From Streptomyces sp. NBC_00582 (GTDB lineage Bacteria; Actinomycetota; Actinomycetes; Streptomycetales; Streptomycetaceae), in NCBI RefSeq assembly GCF_036345155.1, contig NZ_CP107772.1, forward strand, positions 1,984,001 through 2,048,000: a stretch of DNA of 64,000 bases. Reading direction: 5' to 3'. Positions 40,969 through 49,772 of this stretch are shown here, in pieces. The number at the start of each line of letters is the position of its first letter. The first letter of the stretch is position 1. The notes below the pieces were generated by a model that was not told where the DNA came from, did no database searches, and worked only from the letters and a program-made list of their open reading frames with translations. Both the position numbers and the translations under genes were made by a program.

Positions 40969-42566
40969 GCGGCATCACATCCGGGGTGTGTGGTCTGGCC
41001 GGGGGTGAGGGGTTCGAAGGGGAAGTCACAGCGAGCGCACTTCGGCGCTTCGGAATGCTGCGCCCACAATGGGCTGAGTCCCGTCTCAGCCCGTCTCAGA
41101 CCGCTCCCGTAGTCCTTGAGACGGGTTGAGTCGGGACTCTCACCATTGCGGGTGTAGTTCTTCAGGCCGATTCCGGAGTAGGTCGGGATCTGCTTTCCGG
41201 AGTCGTCCCGGGGGCGTGTGCGCTTCGCCTGAGGGACGACCGACAGGAGGTTGCGGCCGAGCATGGCCTTGGAGCCGGGGCGGATGCCCTGGTCTTCGGC
41301 CCACTCCTTCCAGGCCTCCCAGAGCTCGTCGACGAGCACCTCGTGCGTGGGGCCCTTGTCGCAGCACTCGCGGACGAACGCGGACGTCGGCGAGGCCGTG
41401 TCCTGCATGGTCGTGACCGCCTCCGCGGAACCGGGCGGTTCTGTGATGTGACCCTGGCGCTCCAGGCGGGCGAGGCCGTCGAGCGCCCAGTTAAGGATGC
41501 CGGGCATCTCCGCGGCGAGCTTGTCGGTGAGGTCGGTGTCTTCCTTACCGAGCCAGCTCACGGTCATGTTCAGCACGATGAAGCGGCGGGCGATGACGCC
41601 GGATGCGTCGCCGAAGTTCGGGAGCTCGTTGGACAGGATCATCAGCCGGGTGGGCATCTTGCCCGTCCACGGGTCGCGGAACTTCCGGTCGACGTCGATG
41701 GTGTCCTCGCCGGAGATGGTCAGCAGACGCTCGACAACCTGGTGCCCGTCGCGGCCGGCGAGCCGGGCGTCGGAGATGACGGCGAGCGACTTCCCGAGCA
41801 GGGGGGAAAGGCCGAAGTTCGTGGCCAGGCCGGCGAGCGTCGGACCGGCCATGTTGCCCTTGCCGACGAGGTTGGTGAGGATGCGGGCGATGGTGCCTTT
41901 GCCGGACCGGGTGGGGCCGACGATGAGCAGGATCTTCTGCTGGTCGGTGCGGCCGGACAGGACGTAGCCGAACCACTCCTGAAGAGCGGCGATGGACTTC
42001 TGATCGTCGGGCCACACCTGCTTGAGGAACTGCTGCCAGTTGGGTGCGGTGGCGTCGGGGTCGTAGTCGAACGGCACCGATACGAGGTTGAAGAACCCGG
42101 GGGTGAGCGGCAGTAGTTCGCGGTCGGCGACGCGCAGCAGGCCGTTGGTGCAGGCCACGATGGGGCTTTCAGTTCCGTGCGCGTTGTAATTGGCAGAGTC
42201 CCGACTCAACCCGTCTCGGGAGATCCATTCCGGGGCGTCGACGGACGGCCGCAGATGGGTGACGGCGGAGATCGCTTCCATCAGGTCCGAGATCTTCCGC
42301 TTGGTCGGTGACCACGGCTTGATGATCGGCACGCCGTGCTTGTCGACTCCGGCGCAGTACTCGGCGTGCTCCAGCTTCTTGTACAGGCTGGCGCGCACCT
42401 CCTGGTCGTCCATCTCTCGCCAGTAGGAGCCTTCCCAGCGCATCCATGTGCCGCGCCAGTGGCGGCGAGTCAGGAGTCCCGTGTCGGGGTGCCGCCAGGC
42501 GGGGGCCAGGTCGCGCGCTACGGCCATGGGGTTGGTGGGCGGCGGCATCTCTCGCTCGTCCGTCAC
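40965..42566 (-). CDS. P4-type phage/plasmid primase-helicase (SF3, D5_N)
   Basis: This 533-aa replication protein has a D5_N-like N-terminal region (GTWMRWEGSYWREMDDQEV), an SF3 helicase core with Walker A VGPTRSGKGT, then ISDARLAGRDG (Walker B region) and LMILSNELPNFGDASG (motif C). Its C-terminal segment has a CARCDFPFEPL zinc pair. It would initiate replication of the excised element. GTG 42566 overlaps the DUF2742 gene stop by 4 bp. Confidence 0.88.
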   Translation of the reverse strand: MTDEREMPPPTNPMAVARDLAPAWRHPDTGLLTRRHWRGTWMRWEGSYWREMDDQEVRASLYKKLEHAEYCAGVDKHGVPIIKPWSPTKRKISDLMEAISAVTHLRPSVDAPEWISRDGLSRDSANYNAHGTESPIVACTNGLLRVADRELLPLTPGFFNLVSVPFDYDPDATAPNWQQFLKQVWPDDQKSIAALQEWFGYVLSGRTDQQKILLIVGPTRSGKGTIARILTNLVGKGNMAGPTLAGLATNFGLSPLLGKSLAVISDARLAGRDGHQVVERLLTISGEDTIDVDRKFRDPWTGKMPTRLMILSNELPNFGDASGVIARRFIVLNMTVSWLGKEDTDLTDKLAAEMPGILNWALDGLARLERQGHITEPPGSAEAVTTMQDTASPTSAFVRECCDKGPTHEVLVDELWEAWKEWAEDQGIRPGSKAMLGRNLLSVVPQAKRTRPRDDSGKQIPTYSGIGLKNYTRNGESPDSTRLKDYGSGLRRAETGLSPLWAQHSEAPKCARCDFPFEPLTPGQTTHPGCDAA

Positions 42567-43153
42567 GCCGCCTCCTTCCTGGGGCATTCGAGGTACCGGC
42601 CGGGCTGGCCGGGTACGCGGATGGGTGGCCAGCCGGGTGTGGCCTGCAGTTGGTGGGGTGGCTTGGGTTTGGCCAGTTCGTCGAGTTCGGCCCGGCTGCG
42701 GGTGTCGACGAGGTTGGGCCGCCGTCCGAGGTTCTTGAGCCAGGCGATCAGCTCTTCCTCGTCGCCGAACTTGCGCCAGAGCTCGGCGGCCTCGAGGGCT
42801 CCGGCGAGCCGCCGTGGGTCGTCGGGGGTGAGGGCGATCCATTCGCGCGACCCGTACTTGGGGAAGTCGCGGATGGTCCATGCGGCTTTGGCGTTGGCCC
42901 AGAGTTCGGTGATGGCGTCGGGGTCGACGTCGGCCGGCTCCGGGTGGGGGGTGTCGGTAGTTCCGACTCCCTTGCCGCACTGGGCTGCGTCGCAGTCGTG
43001 GGGGTCCTGGTGGCCGCAGTCGAGCGGCTCGCACCGTCCGGCGGCTTCGCGGCGGCGGCGAACCTGTGCCACGATGGCAGCAGCTTCGCCGCCCGCGGAG
43101 TCTTCTCGAGAAGGGCCTGTGCCGAGCAGGCCCTTCTCTGCGTTGTCGTTCAT
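42563..43153 (-). CDS. DUF2742-like protein
   Basis: This 196-aa protein has a C-terminal half (AITELWANAKAAWTIRDFPK, YGSREWIALTPDDPRRLAG, ALEAAELWRKFGDEEEL) fitting the DUF2742 family found beside primases in actinobacterial prophages such as phiRv1/phiRv2. The first 70 residues are variable with scattered Cys/His (CGHQDPHDCD). Likely a replication accessory. The family call is from memory. Confidence 0.7.
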   Translation of the reverse strand: MNDNAEKGLLGTGPSREDSAGGEAAAIVAQVRRRREAAGRCEPLDCGHQDPHDCDAAQCGKGVGTTDTPHPEPADVDPDAITELWANAKAAWTIRDFPKYGSREWIALTPDDPRRLAGALEAAELWRKFGDEEELIAWLKNLGRRPNLVDTRSRAELDELAKPKPPHQLQATPGWPPIRVPGQPGRYLECPRKEAA

Positions 43154-43371
43154 ACGGCCTCTCGGTCCTCCCCTGACAGCACGCGCAGCAGGTCAGCAGT
43201 GATGACCACGTGTCGCTTGCCGAACTGAAGGGTCTTGACGGGGCTATCGCCGCGCCTGATGCGTTCGTGCAGGTGGTTCGGGCTACAGCCGAGGGCCTGG
43301 GCGCCCTTGGGGACGCTGACGGTGGCGGGCCACTTACGGATGTCGGTGAGGGTGGGGCGAGTCTCCGTCAT
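43150..43371 (-). CDS. Small helix-turn-helix protein
   Basis: This 73-aa protein has an excisionase-like winged helix (VPKGAQALGCSPNHLHERIR, then VKTLQFGKRHVVI). ATG 43371 overlaps the upstream HTH gene stop. It could act as excisionase or replication regulator. Confidence 0.7.
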   Translation of the reverse strand: MTETRPTLTDIRKWPATVSVPKGAQALGCSPNHLHERIRRGDSPVKTLQFGKRHVVITADLLRVLSGEDREAV

Positions 43372-43562
43372 GCCGCCTGCCCGTTCTGCTCGGCCAGGCG
43401 TCGGGCGGAGTGCGCCCGGATGGCGTCCGCGGGGATGAGCCGGCGCCGCCCTTCCTTGAAGCTCGGCAGGTCCCCGGACTTGATCAGTTCGAAGATGGTG
43501 GAGCGGCCGAGCCCGGAGGCTTCTACCGCTTCGTCGATTGAGTAGTTGATCTTTTCGACCAC
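43368..43562 (-). CDS. Excisionase-like MerR-type HTH protein
   Basis: This 64-aa protein has the HTH_17 form: YSIDEAVEASGLGRSTIFEL, IKSGDLPSFKEGRRRLIPAD. GTG 43562. It is the first gene of the primase-capsid operon and diverges from the regulator at 43712. It could be the element's Xis although it lies 6.6 kb from the integrase. Confidence 0.75.
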   Translation of the reverse strand: MVEKINYSIDEAVEASGLGRSTIFELIKSGDLPSFKEGRRRLIPADAIRAHSARRLAEQNGQAA

Positions 43563-43711
43563 GGTTCGACTCCAGTGCGGTCAAGTGCACACGGTTGTGC
43601 GCCCTGGTGTGGATGATGCAGCACGGGCCATTGATCGGTCAAGCGTGCACAGTCGATCGGTTACTTGTGTGGACTTGTGCGGACGGTTGTGCGGGCCGTA
43701 CCGTCCCCTTC
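43563..43711. promoter_or_regulatory. Divergent control region with repeated TTGTGCG and GTGCACA words
   Basis: TTGTGCG occurs at 43595, 43675 and 43687, GTGCACA at 43585 and 43645, and GATCGGT at 43633 and 43655. A plus-strand promoter TTGTGC-N18-TACCGT (43675-43704) would start the next gene as a leaderless mRNA at ATG 43712. The repeats look like operators of a lysogeny-type switch. Confidence 0.55.
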
Positions 43712-44257
43712 ATGCGCTTCATGTCTTTCGGTGCTCCGAACACCGACACAGCTGGATGGGTCTGTTACGCCACCGAGACGGCTGGGCTCTACGCCTTCGC
43801 CCGCCTGGCCCAGGACGCACACGGTCAGTTCGTCGTGCGTGACCTGCTCGTTTCCGCCGAGGACCGCATCTCTGCCACTGGCCTGCAGTCGGTGAAGGTG
43901 GGGCAGATCGAGAGGGAGGCGAACGCGTGGCCGGACTGGATGCGCGAGGCCTTGCTGAAGGCGCCGGCCGAGCGGGACGCCTTCGTCGCCTCGTTCCGCG
44001 AGGGCATGGTGCGGAAGGGTGAGCCGTTGAGCGAGAAGCTGGCGAAGGGCAGTCGCCCGCGGCTGACCCGACCAGGCGGCGAGGATCCTGAGAGGTTCTA
44101 TGCGCTGGTGGCTCGGGCCTACCGCGAGGTGTCTGCACAGACTCCTCGTCCGGCCCCCGTGCTCGCGGATGAGGCTGGGGTGCCCGTCGCCACGGTCCGG
44201 CGTTGGATCGCCGAAGCGCGACGGCGCGGGCATCTGCCTCCGGGGCGAGCGGCCTGA
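43712..44257 (+). CDS. HTH-containing regulator of the element
   Basis: This 181-aa protein has an N-terminal alpha/beta region (WVCYATETAGLYAFARLAQD) and a C-terminal HTH (VLADEAGVPVATVRRWIAEA, RRRGHLPPGR). The only plus-strand gene in this half of the element, it diverges from the excisionase-like gene across a repeat-rich operator region, so it is probably the repressor or activator of the replication-capsid operon. The longer frame to 43595 is rejected because the promoter lies inside it. Confidence 0.7.
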   Translation: MRFMSFGAPNTDTAGWVCYATETAGLYAFARLAQDAHGQFVVRDLLVSAEDRISATGLQSVKVGQIEREANAWPDWMREALLKAPAERDAFVASFREGMVRKGEPLSEKLAKGSRPRLTRPGGEDPERFYALVARAYREVSAQTPRPAPVLADEAGVPVATVRRWIAEARRRGHLPPGRAA

Positions 44258-44317
44258 GAGGGAGGGATCCGAGGGGCGACCGAGGGGCCGTTTCTGGGCC
44301 TCTGGACGCCCCTTCGG

Positions 44318-44425
44318 CGTTGCCTCCCTCGCCTCCCCAACTAGCCATATCCGCAGGTCATGTACAGGGAGGCAGGGTGAGGACGCGGTCGGGGAGAACT
44401 CCCCTACTCCTCGTTGCCTCCCTCG
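44318..44425. repeat. 14-bp direct repeat flanking the module junction
   Basis: CGTTGCCTCCCTCG occurs at 44318-44331 and again at 44412-44425, the second copy being the last codons of the FtsK-like gene. The words lie between the phage-like and conjugation-like halves of the element. Confidence 0.55.
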
Positions 44426-46536
44426 TCGTCGGTGTCGTCGTCGCGGGCGGCGATGGCGTCGAGAATGCGGTCGAGGCTGACGTGCTGGCGGCCTCCGCCG
44501 GTCTTGTACTCGCCGTGCCCGGCGTCGTCGAGGACGCGCCGCAGGTCCCGGAACGTCCAGTCGCCGTAGGCGCCCGGGTTGCGCTCGGCGAGGCCGCGCA
44601 GGACGTCCTGCGTCAGCATCTTGGGCTCGTGGCCGAGGACGGCCGCGATGTCGGCGAGCTCGTCGGCCGGCTCAAACGCCGGGGCGTCCACCGGCCCGGT
44701 GCCCTCGTACACGGCGAGCGCCCGCTCGACGACCGGGGTGACCTCGTCGATGCCCTTCTCCGGGTCGCGGGCCACGTAGTGGGAGCGGATCACCTCGAAC
44801 GGCTTGGCGGTGAAGCCGACGGTCACCGCGGTGCCGACGTCCTCGCCCGGGATCAGCGTGGTCGCGGTGATGCCCGCCTTGTGCTTTCCGGAGCCGAGCA
44901 GGCCGTCGTTGGCGACATGGTCGCCGACCGCGAACGCCACCCGGTGGGAGGTGTTGCGGGTGACGTCCCGCGGGATGCTGTCGGCCGTCGGCGACACGGT
45001 CACGAACACCAGCGTGATGCCGACCTTGCGCGCCTTCTTCAGCACCTTCACCGCCAGCTCGGCGGCCTCCTTGCCGTACTCCTTGTGCCCGAACAGTTCG
45101 TGGACCTCGTCGAACACGACGACCTTCGGCCGCATCCGCGGGTCCTTCAGGGCCAGTTCACGGGTCAGCTTGGTGGCGTCGCCGCCGAGCTCCTCCAGCA
45201 GCTTGCCCCGCTCAGTGACCTCGTCGCGCAGGTTCCGCAGCGCGACCAGCGCGGCCCGCAGATCCTCGTCCTCGTCGCCCTTGACCAGCACTCGCATGCG
45301 CGGCTTGAGCGGGTCGTAGTCGACGTTGTACGCCATGACGTAGGCCTCGACGACGACGAGCGGGTCGAGGATCGCGCCGAGCAGCAGGGCGACGACGATG
45401 GACGTCTTCCCGGAGCCCATGATGCCGCCGACCATCCAGTTCGCGGCCATGAGCTTGCCGATGATGGGTTCGCCGCGCTGGGAGACGGCGACGGGGACGC
45501 CCTTGAAGTAGTCGGTCGTGCCTTCGGTGAGGAGCGGCCAAGGCGGCACCATGCCGGACAGGGAGCCCTGGTCGGCGACCCACAGGTCGAGGACGCCGGG
45601 GGCCTTCGGGGGCTCGGTCGGCCACACCTCGACGGGCTTCCTGAGGAGGTTGTGGGCCAGCACCGTCTTCTTCGCGGCGACCATCTCGACGGTGACGCCG
45701 AGGGGGAGCTGCAGCTGTGTGTGCCAGCCGTTCCCGGACCGGGTCGTCGGCTGCACCCATCGGGGCTGCCAGCCGTCCTTGATGGCCTTGTTCAGCGGGG
45801 CGATGCCGAGGTTGCCCAGGGCGCGGATGATGGCGCCCTCGTCGGGGACGACGTCCCGGTTCTCGGCGTCGGCGGGGAGCGCCCAGGTGGGGGCGGTCTG
45901 CCGCTGGCGGCCCACCGTCCAGGCGCCGGCGACGGCGAGGACGGGCAGGGAGTACAGCAGCGGCCCCCAGACCACACCGGCGATGAAGGCGACCCAGCCG
46001 ATGAAGTCGATGACCGCCTTCAGCGGGGTGAGGACGTCGTGGACATTGCCGGTCCCCCAGGCAAGGAGCAGACCGAGGAGCAGCAGGACGCTGCCTGCGC
46101 CGGCGGTCGCGTGGGCCACAGCTTCGGGTGCCTTCAGCACCATGTGCAGCAGCTCCATGCGCCGCTTGTGGCGGGCGAACCGGTAGGCGTAGGCCCGCTG
46201 CTCCCACTGGCGGACGAGTTCCTCGTTCCCCGCGGCCTCTGCCTGGCGCATCATCCGCGAGTGCAGGGCGGTGGTGCGGGCGTCCCAGGCGCGGCGGGTG
46301 AGGATGCGGGTGCCGCCGACGATGTACGAGCTGTGCCGCACGGCCGCCTTGTAGGCGCCGTTCTGGCGGGTCTCGACGACGACGCGGCGCAACGCGTCGA
46401 TGCGTACCCGGCGGCGGGGGCGCGGCTGGTCGACGGTGGCCGGCTCGGGCGCGGTCTGCGGGTCGGGGGCGAACTTGAGCAGGGACACCTTGGGTGCGGT
46501 GTGCCCGTTGACCCGCTCGGGAACGGTGTCGGTCAT
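44404..46536 (-). CDS. FtsK/SpoIIIE-type DNA translocase (TraB-like transfer protein)
   Basis: This 710-aa protein has two transmembrane segments near residues 140-200 (GSVLLLLGLLLAWG, IGWVAFIAGVVWGPLLYS), a RecA-like motor with Walker A GGIMGSGKTS and Walker B VVVFDEVHELFG, and a C-terminal winged-helix DNA-recognition domain (MLTQDVLRGLAERNPGAYGD). In AICEs one such hexameric pump moves double-stranded DNA between mycelia. ATG 46536 is used. It heads the 3' end of a minus-strand transfer operon under the KorSA-like repressor. Confidence 0.9.
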   Translation of the reverse strand: MTDTVPERVNGHTAPKVSLLKFAPDPQTAPEPATVDQPRPRRRVRIDALRRVVVETRQNGAYKAAVRHSSYIVGGTRILTRRAWDARTTALHSRMMRQAEAAGNEELVRQWEQRAYAYRFARHKRRMELLHMVLKAPEAVAHATAGAGSVLLLLGLLLAWGTGNVHDVLTPLKAVIDFIGWVAFIAGVVWGPLLYSLPVLAVAGAWTVGRQRQTAPTWALPADAENRDVVPDEGAIIRALGNLGIAPLNKAIKDGWQPRWVQPTTRSGNGWHTQLQLPLGVTVEMVAAKKTVLAHNLLRKPVEVWPTEPPKAPGVLDLWVADQGSLSGMVPPWPLLTEGTTDYFKGVPVAVSQRGEPIIGKLMAANWMVGGIMGSGKTSIVVALLLGAILDPLVVVEAYVMAYNVDYDPLKPRMRVLVKGDEDEDLRAALVALRNLRDEVTERGKLLEELGGDATKLTRELALKDPRMRPKVVVFDEVHELFGHKEYGKEAAELAVKVLKKARKVGITLVFVTVSPTADSIPRDVTRNTSHRVAFAVGDHVANDGLLGSGKHKAGITATTLIPGEDVGTAVTVGFTAKPFEVIRSHYVARDPEKGIDEVTPVVERALAVYEGTGPVDAPAFEPADELADIAAVLGHEPKMLTQDVLRGLAERNPGAYGDWTFRDLRRVLDDAGHGEYKTGGGRQHVSLDRILDAIAARDDDTDDEGGNEE

Positions 46537-46631
46537 GATGGCCTCTCCGGGTTTCGTGACGTATTTCGTGACGGGCCGGGCACGGGGCGGCCGACGGTTC
46601 CTAGGCCGGTGACGGCCGCCCCGGGGCGTGG

Positions 46632-46808
46632 CTACTTGCTCTGCTTGCGGCGCATGGCCTGCTTCTCGATGCGCTCGACGCGCCGCTTCAGGTCGGACAG
46701 GTCGACATCGGGGCCGGCCGCGCCGCGCTTGGCCATGCGGGCGACGAGGGCGGCGACGCGCAGCTTCTCGGCGGCGGTGAAGTCGGAGAACGTCAGGTCG
46801 TCGGCCAT
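46632..46808 (-). CDS. Small AICE protein (58 aa)
   Basis: The product, ADDLTFSDFTAAEKLRVAAL then KRRVERIEKQAMRRKQSK, is helical with a basic tail, similar to small DUF6257-like proteins common beside tra genes. ATG 46808 follows ATGGGTC-spaced upstream coding. Function unknown. Confidence 0.65.
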   Translation of the reverse strand: MADDLTFSDFTAAEKLRVAALVARMAKRGAAGPDVDLSDLKRRVERIEKQAMRRKQSK

Positions 46809-46811
46809 GGG

Positions 46812-47120
46812 TCAGCGTCCTTTCTGGAAGTCGGCCCACAGTCCGCGCAGGACCAGGGCGAGGATGGCGACCGATACGGCGCCGATGGCGACGGCCACGG
46901 CGAACAGCGAGGCGACCAGGCCGCCCGCGATCCCGAGACCGCCGATGGTCAGCCACTTGCGGGAGTCGAACGGAGCCGTTGCCTGCTGAGCAACGGTTGC
47001 CGGCGGCTGCTGCTGTGCGGCCTGCTGTGCGGCGAGGACGGCGGCCACGATGCGCACGACGTCGGTGTCCGCGGCGGCCTCCCGGGCGGCGGCCTCCGCC
47101 TTGTCGAGGGCGTCGCTCAT
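46812..47120 (-). CDS. Small membrane protein (Spd-like)
   Basis: This 102-aa protein has a Gln/Ala-rich cytosolic N-terminus (VAAVLAAQQAAQQQPPATVA) and two hydrophobic segments (LTIGGLGIAGGLVASLFAVA, VAIGAVSVAILALVLRGLW). The position between FtsK/TraB-like and DUF2637 genes suggests a spread protein for intramycelial transfer. Confidence 0.7.
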   Translation of the reverse strand: MSDALDKAEAAAREAAADTDVVRIVAAVLAAQQAAQQQPPATVAQQATAPFDSRKWLTIGGLGIAGGLVASLFAVAVAIGAVSVAILALVLRGLWADFQKGR

Positions 47121-47974
47121 GACCGGCCCCCCACGATTTCCCGGCGCAGCTCGGTCGCATCCCGGCGGGACAGGCCGAGCTCGTCCTGCAGCGTGCGGAT
47201 GGTCACCGGCCGCCGCGTCGAGGTGACCGCCTCCCGGTTGAGCCTGCGGGCCTCCCTGCGCAGCTCGGCAGGGGTGCGAACGATCGGCTCGGTGACCATC
47301 TGCCGGGCCGTCTCGGCGGGTACCGCAGCGGTCGACTTGCGGGGAGTCCAGTCGTGCCACAGAGGGGACACGTCGGGCACCTCGATGACCGGCGGGATGA
47401 CCACCTCGACCGGCTCGGCAGCCGTGACCGTCTCGGTCACACCTGCGTGGTCGTCTGCACCATGCAGGTCGACAACCGTGGGGGTCTGCCCCAAGGTTGC
47501 GGGGGACGGGGTAGCGGTCACCTCGGCGGCCGGAACCTCGTGGATAACATCCACAGGGTTCGGCTCGGTGTGACCGGCGAGGGCCTGGTGGATCTGCCGC
47601 ATCAGGGCACCGAACGCGAGCAGCGCGGCCGTGGGCGGCACCGCGGCCACCACATAGTTCAGCGGGTCGGCGTGCGAGCCGACACCGGCCACGTTCAGCG
47701 CGATCGAACCACCTGACCCGACGACGGTCAGGGCGATCGCCCACGGGTCGACATGGCGGGCGATCGCGGCCCGCAGCCACATCAGCTCACCTGCCATGAT
47801 GAACAGGTCCAGGCAGGCCGGCCACGCCCAGGCACGTACCGGGGCGCCGCCGAGCCCGTGCCCGAGAGCGACCTCGGCGAGATGCGCGTAGGACAGCCAG
47901 AACGCGGCGGCCGTCAGGGCGACGATGACCAGCCCGGCGGCGATAGCCAGGGCGCGGGTCGGGTTGCGCTTCAC
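47117..47974 (-). CDS. DUF2637 membrane protein (SpdB-like)
   Basis: This 285-aa protein has four membrane spans in the first 130 residues (ALAIAAGLVIVALTAAAFWL, WPACLDLFIMAGELMWL, YVVAAVPPTAALLAFGALM). A proline/Thr-rich linker and a C-terminal HTH-like domain follow (TIRTLQDELGLSRRDATELR). DUF2637 proteins are typical AICE spread proteins. GTG 47974 overlaps the upstream stop. Confidence 0.82.
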   Translation of the reverse strand: MKRNPTRALAIAAGLVIVALTAAAFWLSYAHLAEVALGHGLGGAPVRAWAWPACLDLFIMAGELMWLRAAIARHVDPWAIALTVVGSGGSIALNVAGVGSHADPLNYVVAAVPPTAALLAFGALMRQIHQALAGHTEPNPVDVIHEVPAAEVTATPSPATLGQTPTVVDLHGADDHAGVTETVTAAEPVEVVIPPVIEVPDVSPLWHDWTPRKSTAAVPAETARQMVTEPIVRTPAELRREARRLNREAVTSTRRPVTIRTLQDELGLSRRDATELRREIVGGRS

Positions 47975-48147
47975 CGCTCCTCCTCGTCGAGCATCTCCAG
48001 CAGCTGGGCGAGCGCCACCTCGAGCCGGCCGATCGTCCGGGCCATCGCCTCGTCGTCGCCCATGTCGAGCTCCTTGGCCGTGGCGAGCTCCCGCCGGGCC
48101 GCCTCGATGCGGTAGCGGTCGTGGTCGTTCATCTGAAATCGGGCCAT
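47971..48147 (-). CDS. Small helical AICE protein (58 aa)
   Basis: ATG 48147 gives ARFQMNDHDRYRIEAARREL and a charged helix ending in LLEMLDEEER. It overlaps both neighbours. Resembles the 58-aa protein at 46632. Function unknown. Confidence 0.65.
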   Translation of the reverse strand: MARFQMNDHDRYRIEAARRELATAKELDMGDDEAMARTIGRLEVALAQLLEMLDEEER

Positions 48148-48344
48148 CACTCGCCCACCTCCGGGGCGGCGGCGCGCACCACACGGTGCGCGGCAAGGCA
48201 GGTGCCCTCGAGGTCTCGGCGGTCGACGGCGTCGACCAGGGCGGCCATCAGGGCAGGGACAGGGGGGAGGGGCCGGGCCGACCGGCACACCGCGCGCAGA
48301 GCGGCCTGCTCGGTCGGCCGGCGCACCGGCCAGCGGGAGGTCAC
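48147..48344 (-). CDS. Small AICE protein (65 aa)
   Basis: This is an Arg/Ala-rich helical product (SARPLPPVPALMAALVDAVD). Its stop overlaps the next start (TGATGG). No family recognised. Supported mainly by tight packing in the operon. Confidence 0.55.
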   Translation of the reverse strand: MTSRWPVRRPTEQAALRAVCRSARPLPPVPALMAALVDAVDRRDLEGTCLAAHRVVRAAAPEVGE

Positions 48345-48703
48345 CGGATCTCACCCCGCATCCGGATCGCCTCGCCGGCCATCCGCTCCAGCCGCATCGC
48401 CGCCGTCCGCAGCCCGCGCGCCACATGGGCGATGTCCTCCGCGGGGAAGCTCGACTGCACGTCGACCTCGACGTCGACGACCGGCACCAGCTCCGCGAAC
48501 GGCGCCCACGAGATCCGGCACGCCAGCACCGGCACCAGCCCGCGGGCCTCCGTCTGCGCGACCGCCTTCACCCGCGCCGAGTTGTGCGTGATGTCGTTGC
48601 GGCCGATGTCCCGGCCCATCTGCCAGTGATGGCCGATGCACCACGCCGGACACTCGAACTCGACGGGGCCGTGGTCGATCGTGTGCAGGACGACGGTGCT
48701 CAC
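48341..48703 (-). CDS. DUF6907-like protein
   Basis: This 120-aa protein has CPAWCIGHHWQMGRDI near the N-terminus, a Cys-Trp-Cys-His cluster recurring in the paralogue at 49284, then DVEVDVQSSFPAEDIAHVAR. The domain is common in streptomycete mobile elements and may bind metal. Function unknown. Confidence 0.7.
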   Translation of the reverse strand: MSTVVLHTIDHGPVEFECPAWCIGHHWQMGRDIGRNDITHNSARVKAVAQTEARGLVPVLACRISWAPFAELVPVVDVEVDVQSSFPAEDIAHVARGLRTAAMRLERMAGEAIRMRGEIR

Positions 48704-49287
48704 TGGCCCTCACCCCGCTCCACCCACACGAACGGCCGGATCGTCGCGGCGGCCTTGAACACGCGGATCGCCGCGCCCGCCGGGGCATCCGGCAGGGCAT
48801 ACACCCGGCCGCCCTCCAGCGAGGCCAGCATCCGCGCGGCATGGTGCTCGCACCCGTTCGCGCCCGTGGTGTTCGTTACCAGCACCGTCACGACGGGCGG
48901 CCCGTCACACGGCGTCGGGTCCTCCGGGTGGGCGGCCGGGCAGCGAGGCACACTCGCCACCGGATAGGCGCGACCCATCGCCTGGCGCAACCCTTCGAGA
49001 CGGTCCGCCTGCCACGGGCTGAAAGAGCCGTCCCGCAGCTGCTCGATGACCCGCCACACCTCGGTGAAGGAGTGGCCGGCGAGCGTCGACTCGACCTCGC
49101 CGCGCACCTCCTCCACGGTCATCAGGGCCGGGTCACGGTCGGGGTCTGTCTCGGTGAAGCCGAGCACCAGCGCGGCGAACAGCTCGTCTCGGGACACCCG
49201 GTAGTCGAGGCGGACCACCGCATATCCGTGCGGCGCGTCGTCGTGGACGTTCTGCAGGCCCGTCGGGCCGAAGGTGGGGAGGCTCAT
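48700..49287 (-). CDS. AICE hypothetical protein (195 aa)
   Basis: The N-terminal half (YRVSRDELFAALVLGFTETD, ESTLAGHSFTEVWRVIEQLR) is helical; the C-terminal half has VVTVLVTNTTGANGCEHHAA and VYALPDAPAGAAIRVFKAAA. It looks like a fusion of two small domains common in these elements. ATG 49287 overlaps the next gene's stop by 4 bp. Confidence 0.65.
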   Translation of the reverse strand: MSLPTFGPTGLQNVHDDAPHGYAVVRLDYRVSRDELFAALVLGFTETDPDRDPALMTVEEVRGEVESTLAGHSFTEVWRVIEQLRDGSFSPWQADRLEGLRQAMGRAYPVASVPRCPAAHPEDPTPCDGPPVVTVLVTNTTGANGCEHHAARMLASLEGGRVYALPDAPAGAAIRVFKAAATIRPFVWVERGEGQ

Positions 49288-49772
49288 GCGGCACGCCCCT
49301 TGGTGACCTCGTTGGCCTGCTGGGCGATGCGGGCCAGGTGCCGCAGCTCGGACGCGAACCCGATCAGCTCGTCGGCCAGGTGCTCGGCCATCTCCGGGGT
49401 CAGCTGCGCGTAGTCGTTGCCGCCGCGGTCCTCGATGGAGATGTGCGCCCCGCGCAGCCGGGCGTCGCTGGCCGTCGGGTCCGACTGGATACCGGCGAAC
49501 AGCTCGTGCACCGCGCCAGCGTTCGTGAACGAGTAGACGGATACGCCGGCCGTTGCCGAGTAGTGGGCGAGGTCCTCGACGTCCCGGACCGGCTCGTCGA
49601 CGTGGTCCTCGGTGCACCACGTCGGGCACTGGATCCACACGGTCACCGACGTGCCGTTGGTGCGGCCGATCTTCGCGGGCACCAGACGGGACCCCAGCTG
49701 CAGCGGCGACTGCTCGACGGCCGACGGCTGCGACGGAATCGCGGCGAGGTTGACGGAGGTGTTGGTTTTCAC
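49284..49772 (-). CDS. DUF6907-like protein (second copy)
   Basis: This 162-aa protein shares CPTWCTEDHVDEPVRDVEDL and an AHISIEDRGGNDYAQLTPEM core with the product at 48341. GTG 49772 overlaps the HTH gene stop. Likely a paralogue within the operon. Confidence 0.7.
   Translation of the reverse strand: MKTNTSVNLAAIPSQPSAVEQSPLQLGSRLVPAKIGRTNGTSVTVWIQCPTWCTEDHVDEPVRDVEDLAHYSATAGVSVYSFTNAGAVHELFAGIQSDPTASDARLRGAHISIEDRGGNDYAQLTPEMAEHLADELIGFASELRHLARIAQQANEVTKGRAA

Noticed and set aside
42563..43153. DUF2742 gene as a bifunctional primase-polymerase
   Set aside because: No AEP metal-binding motif (DxD) or zinc ribbon typical of prim-pol was seen.
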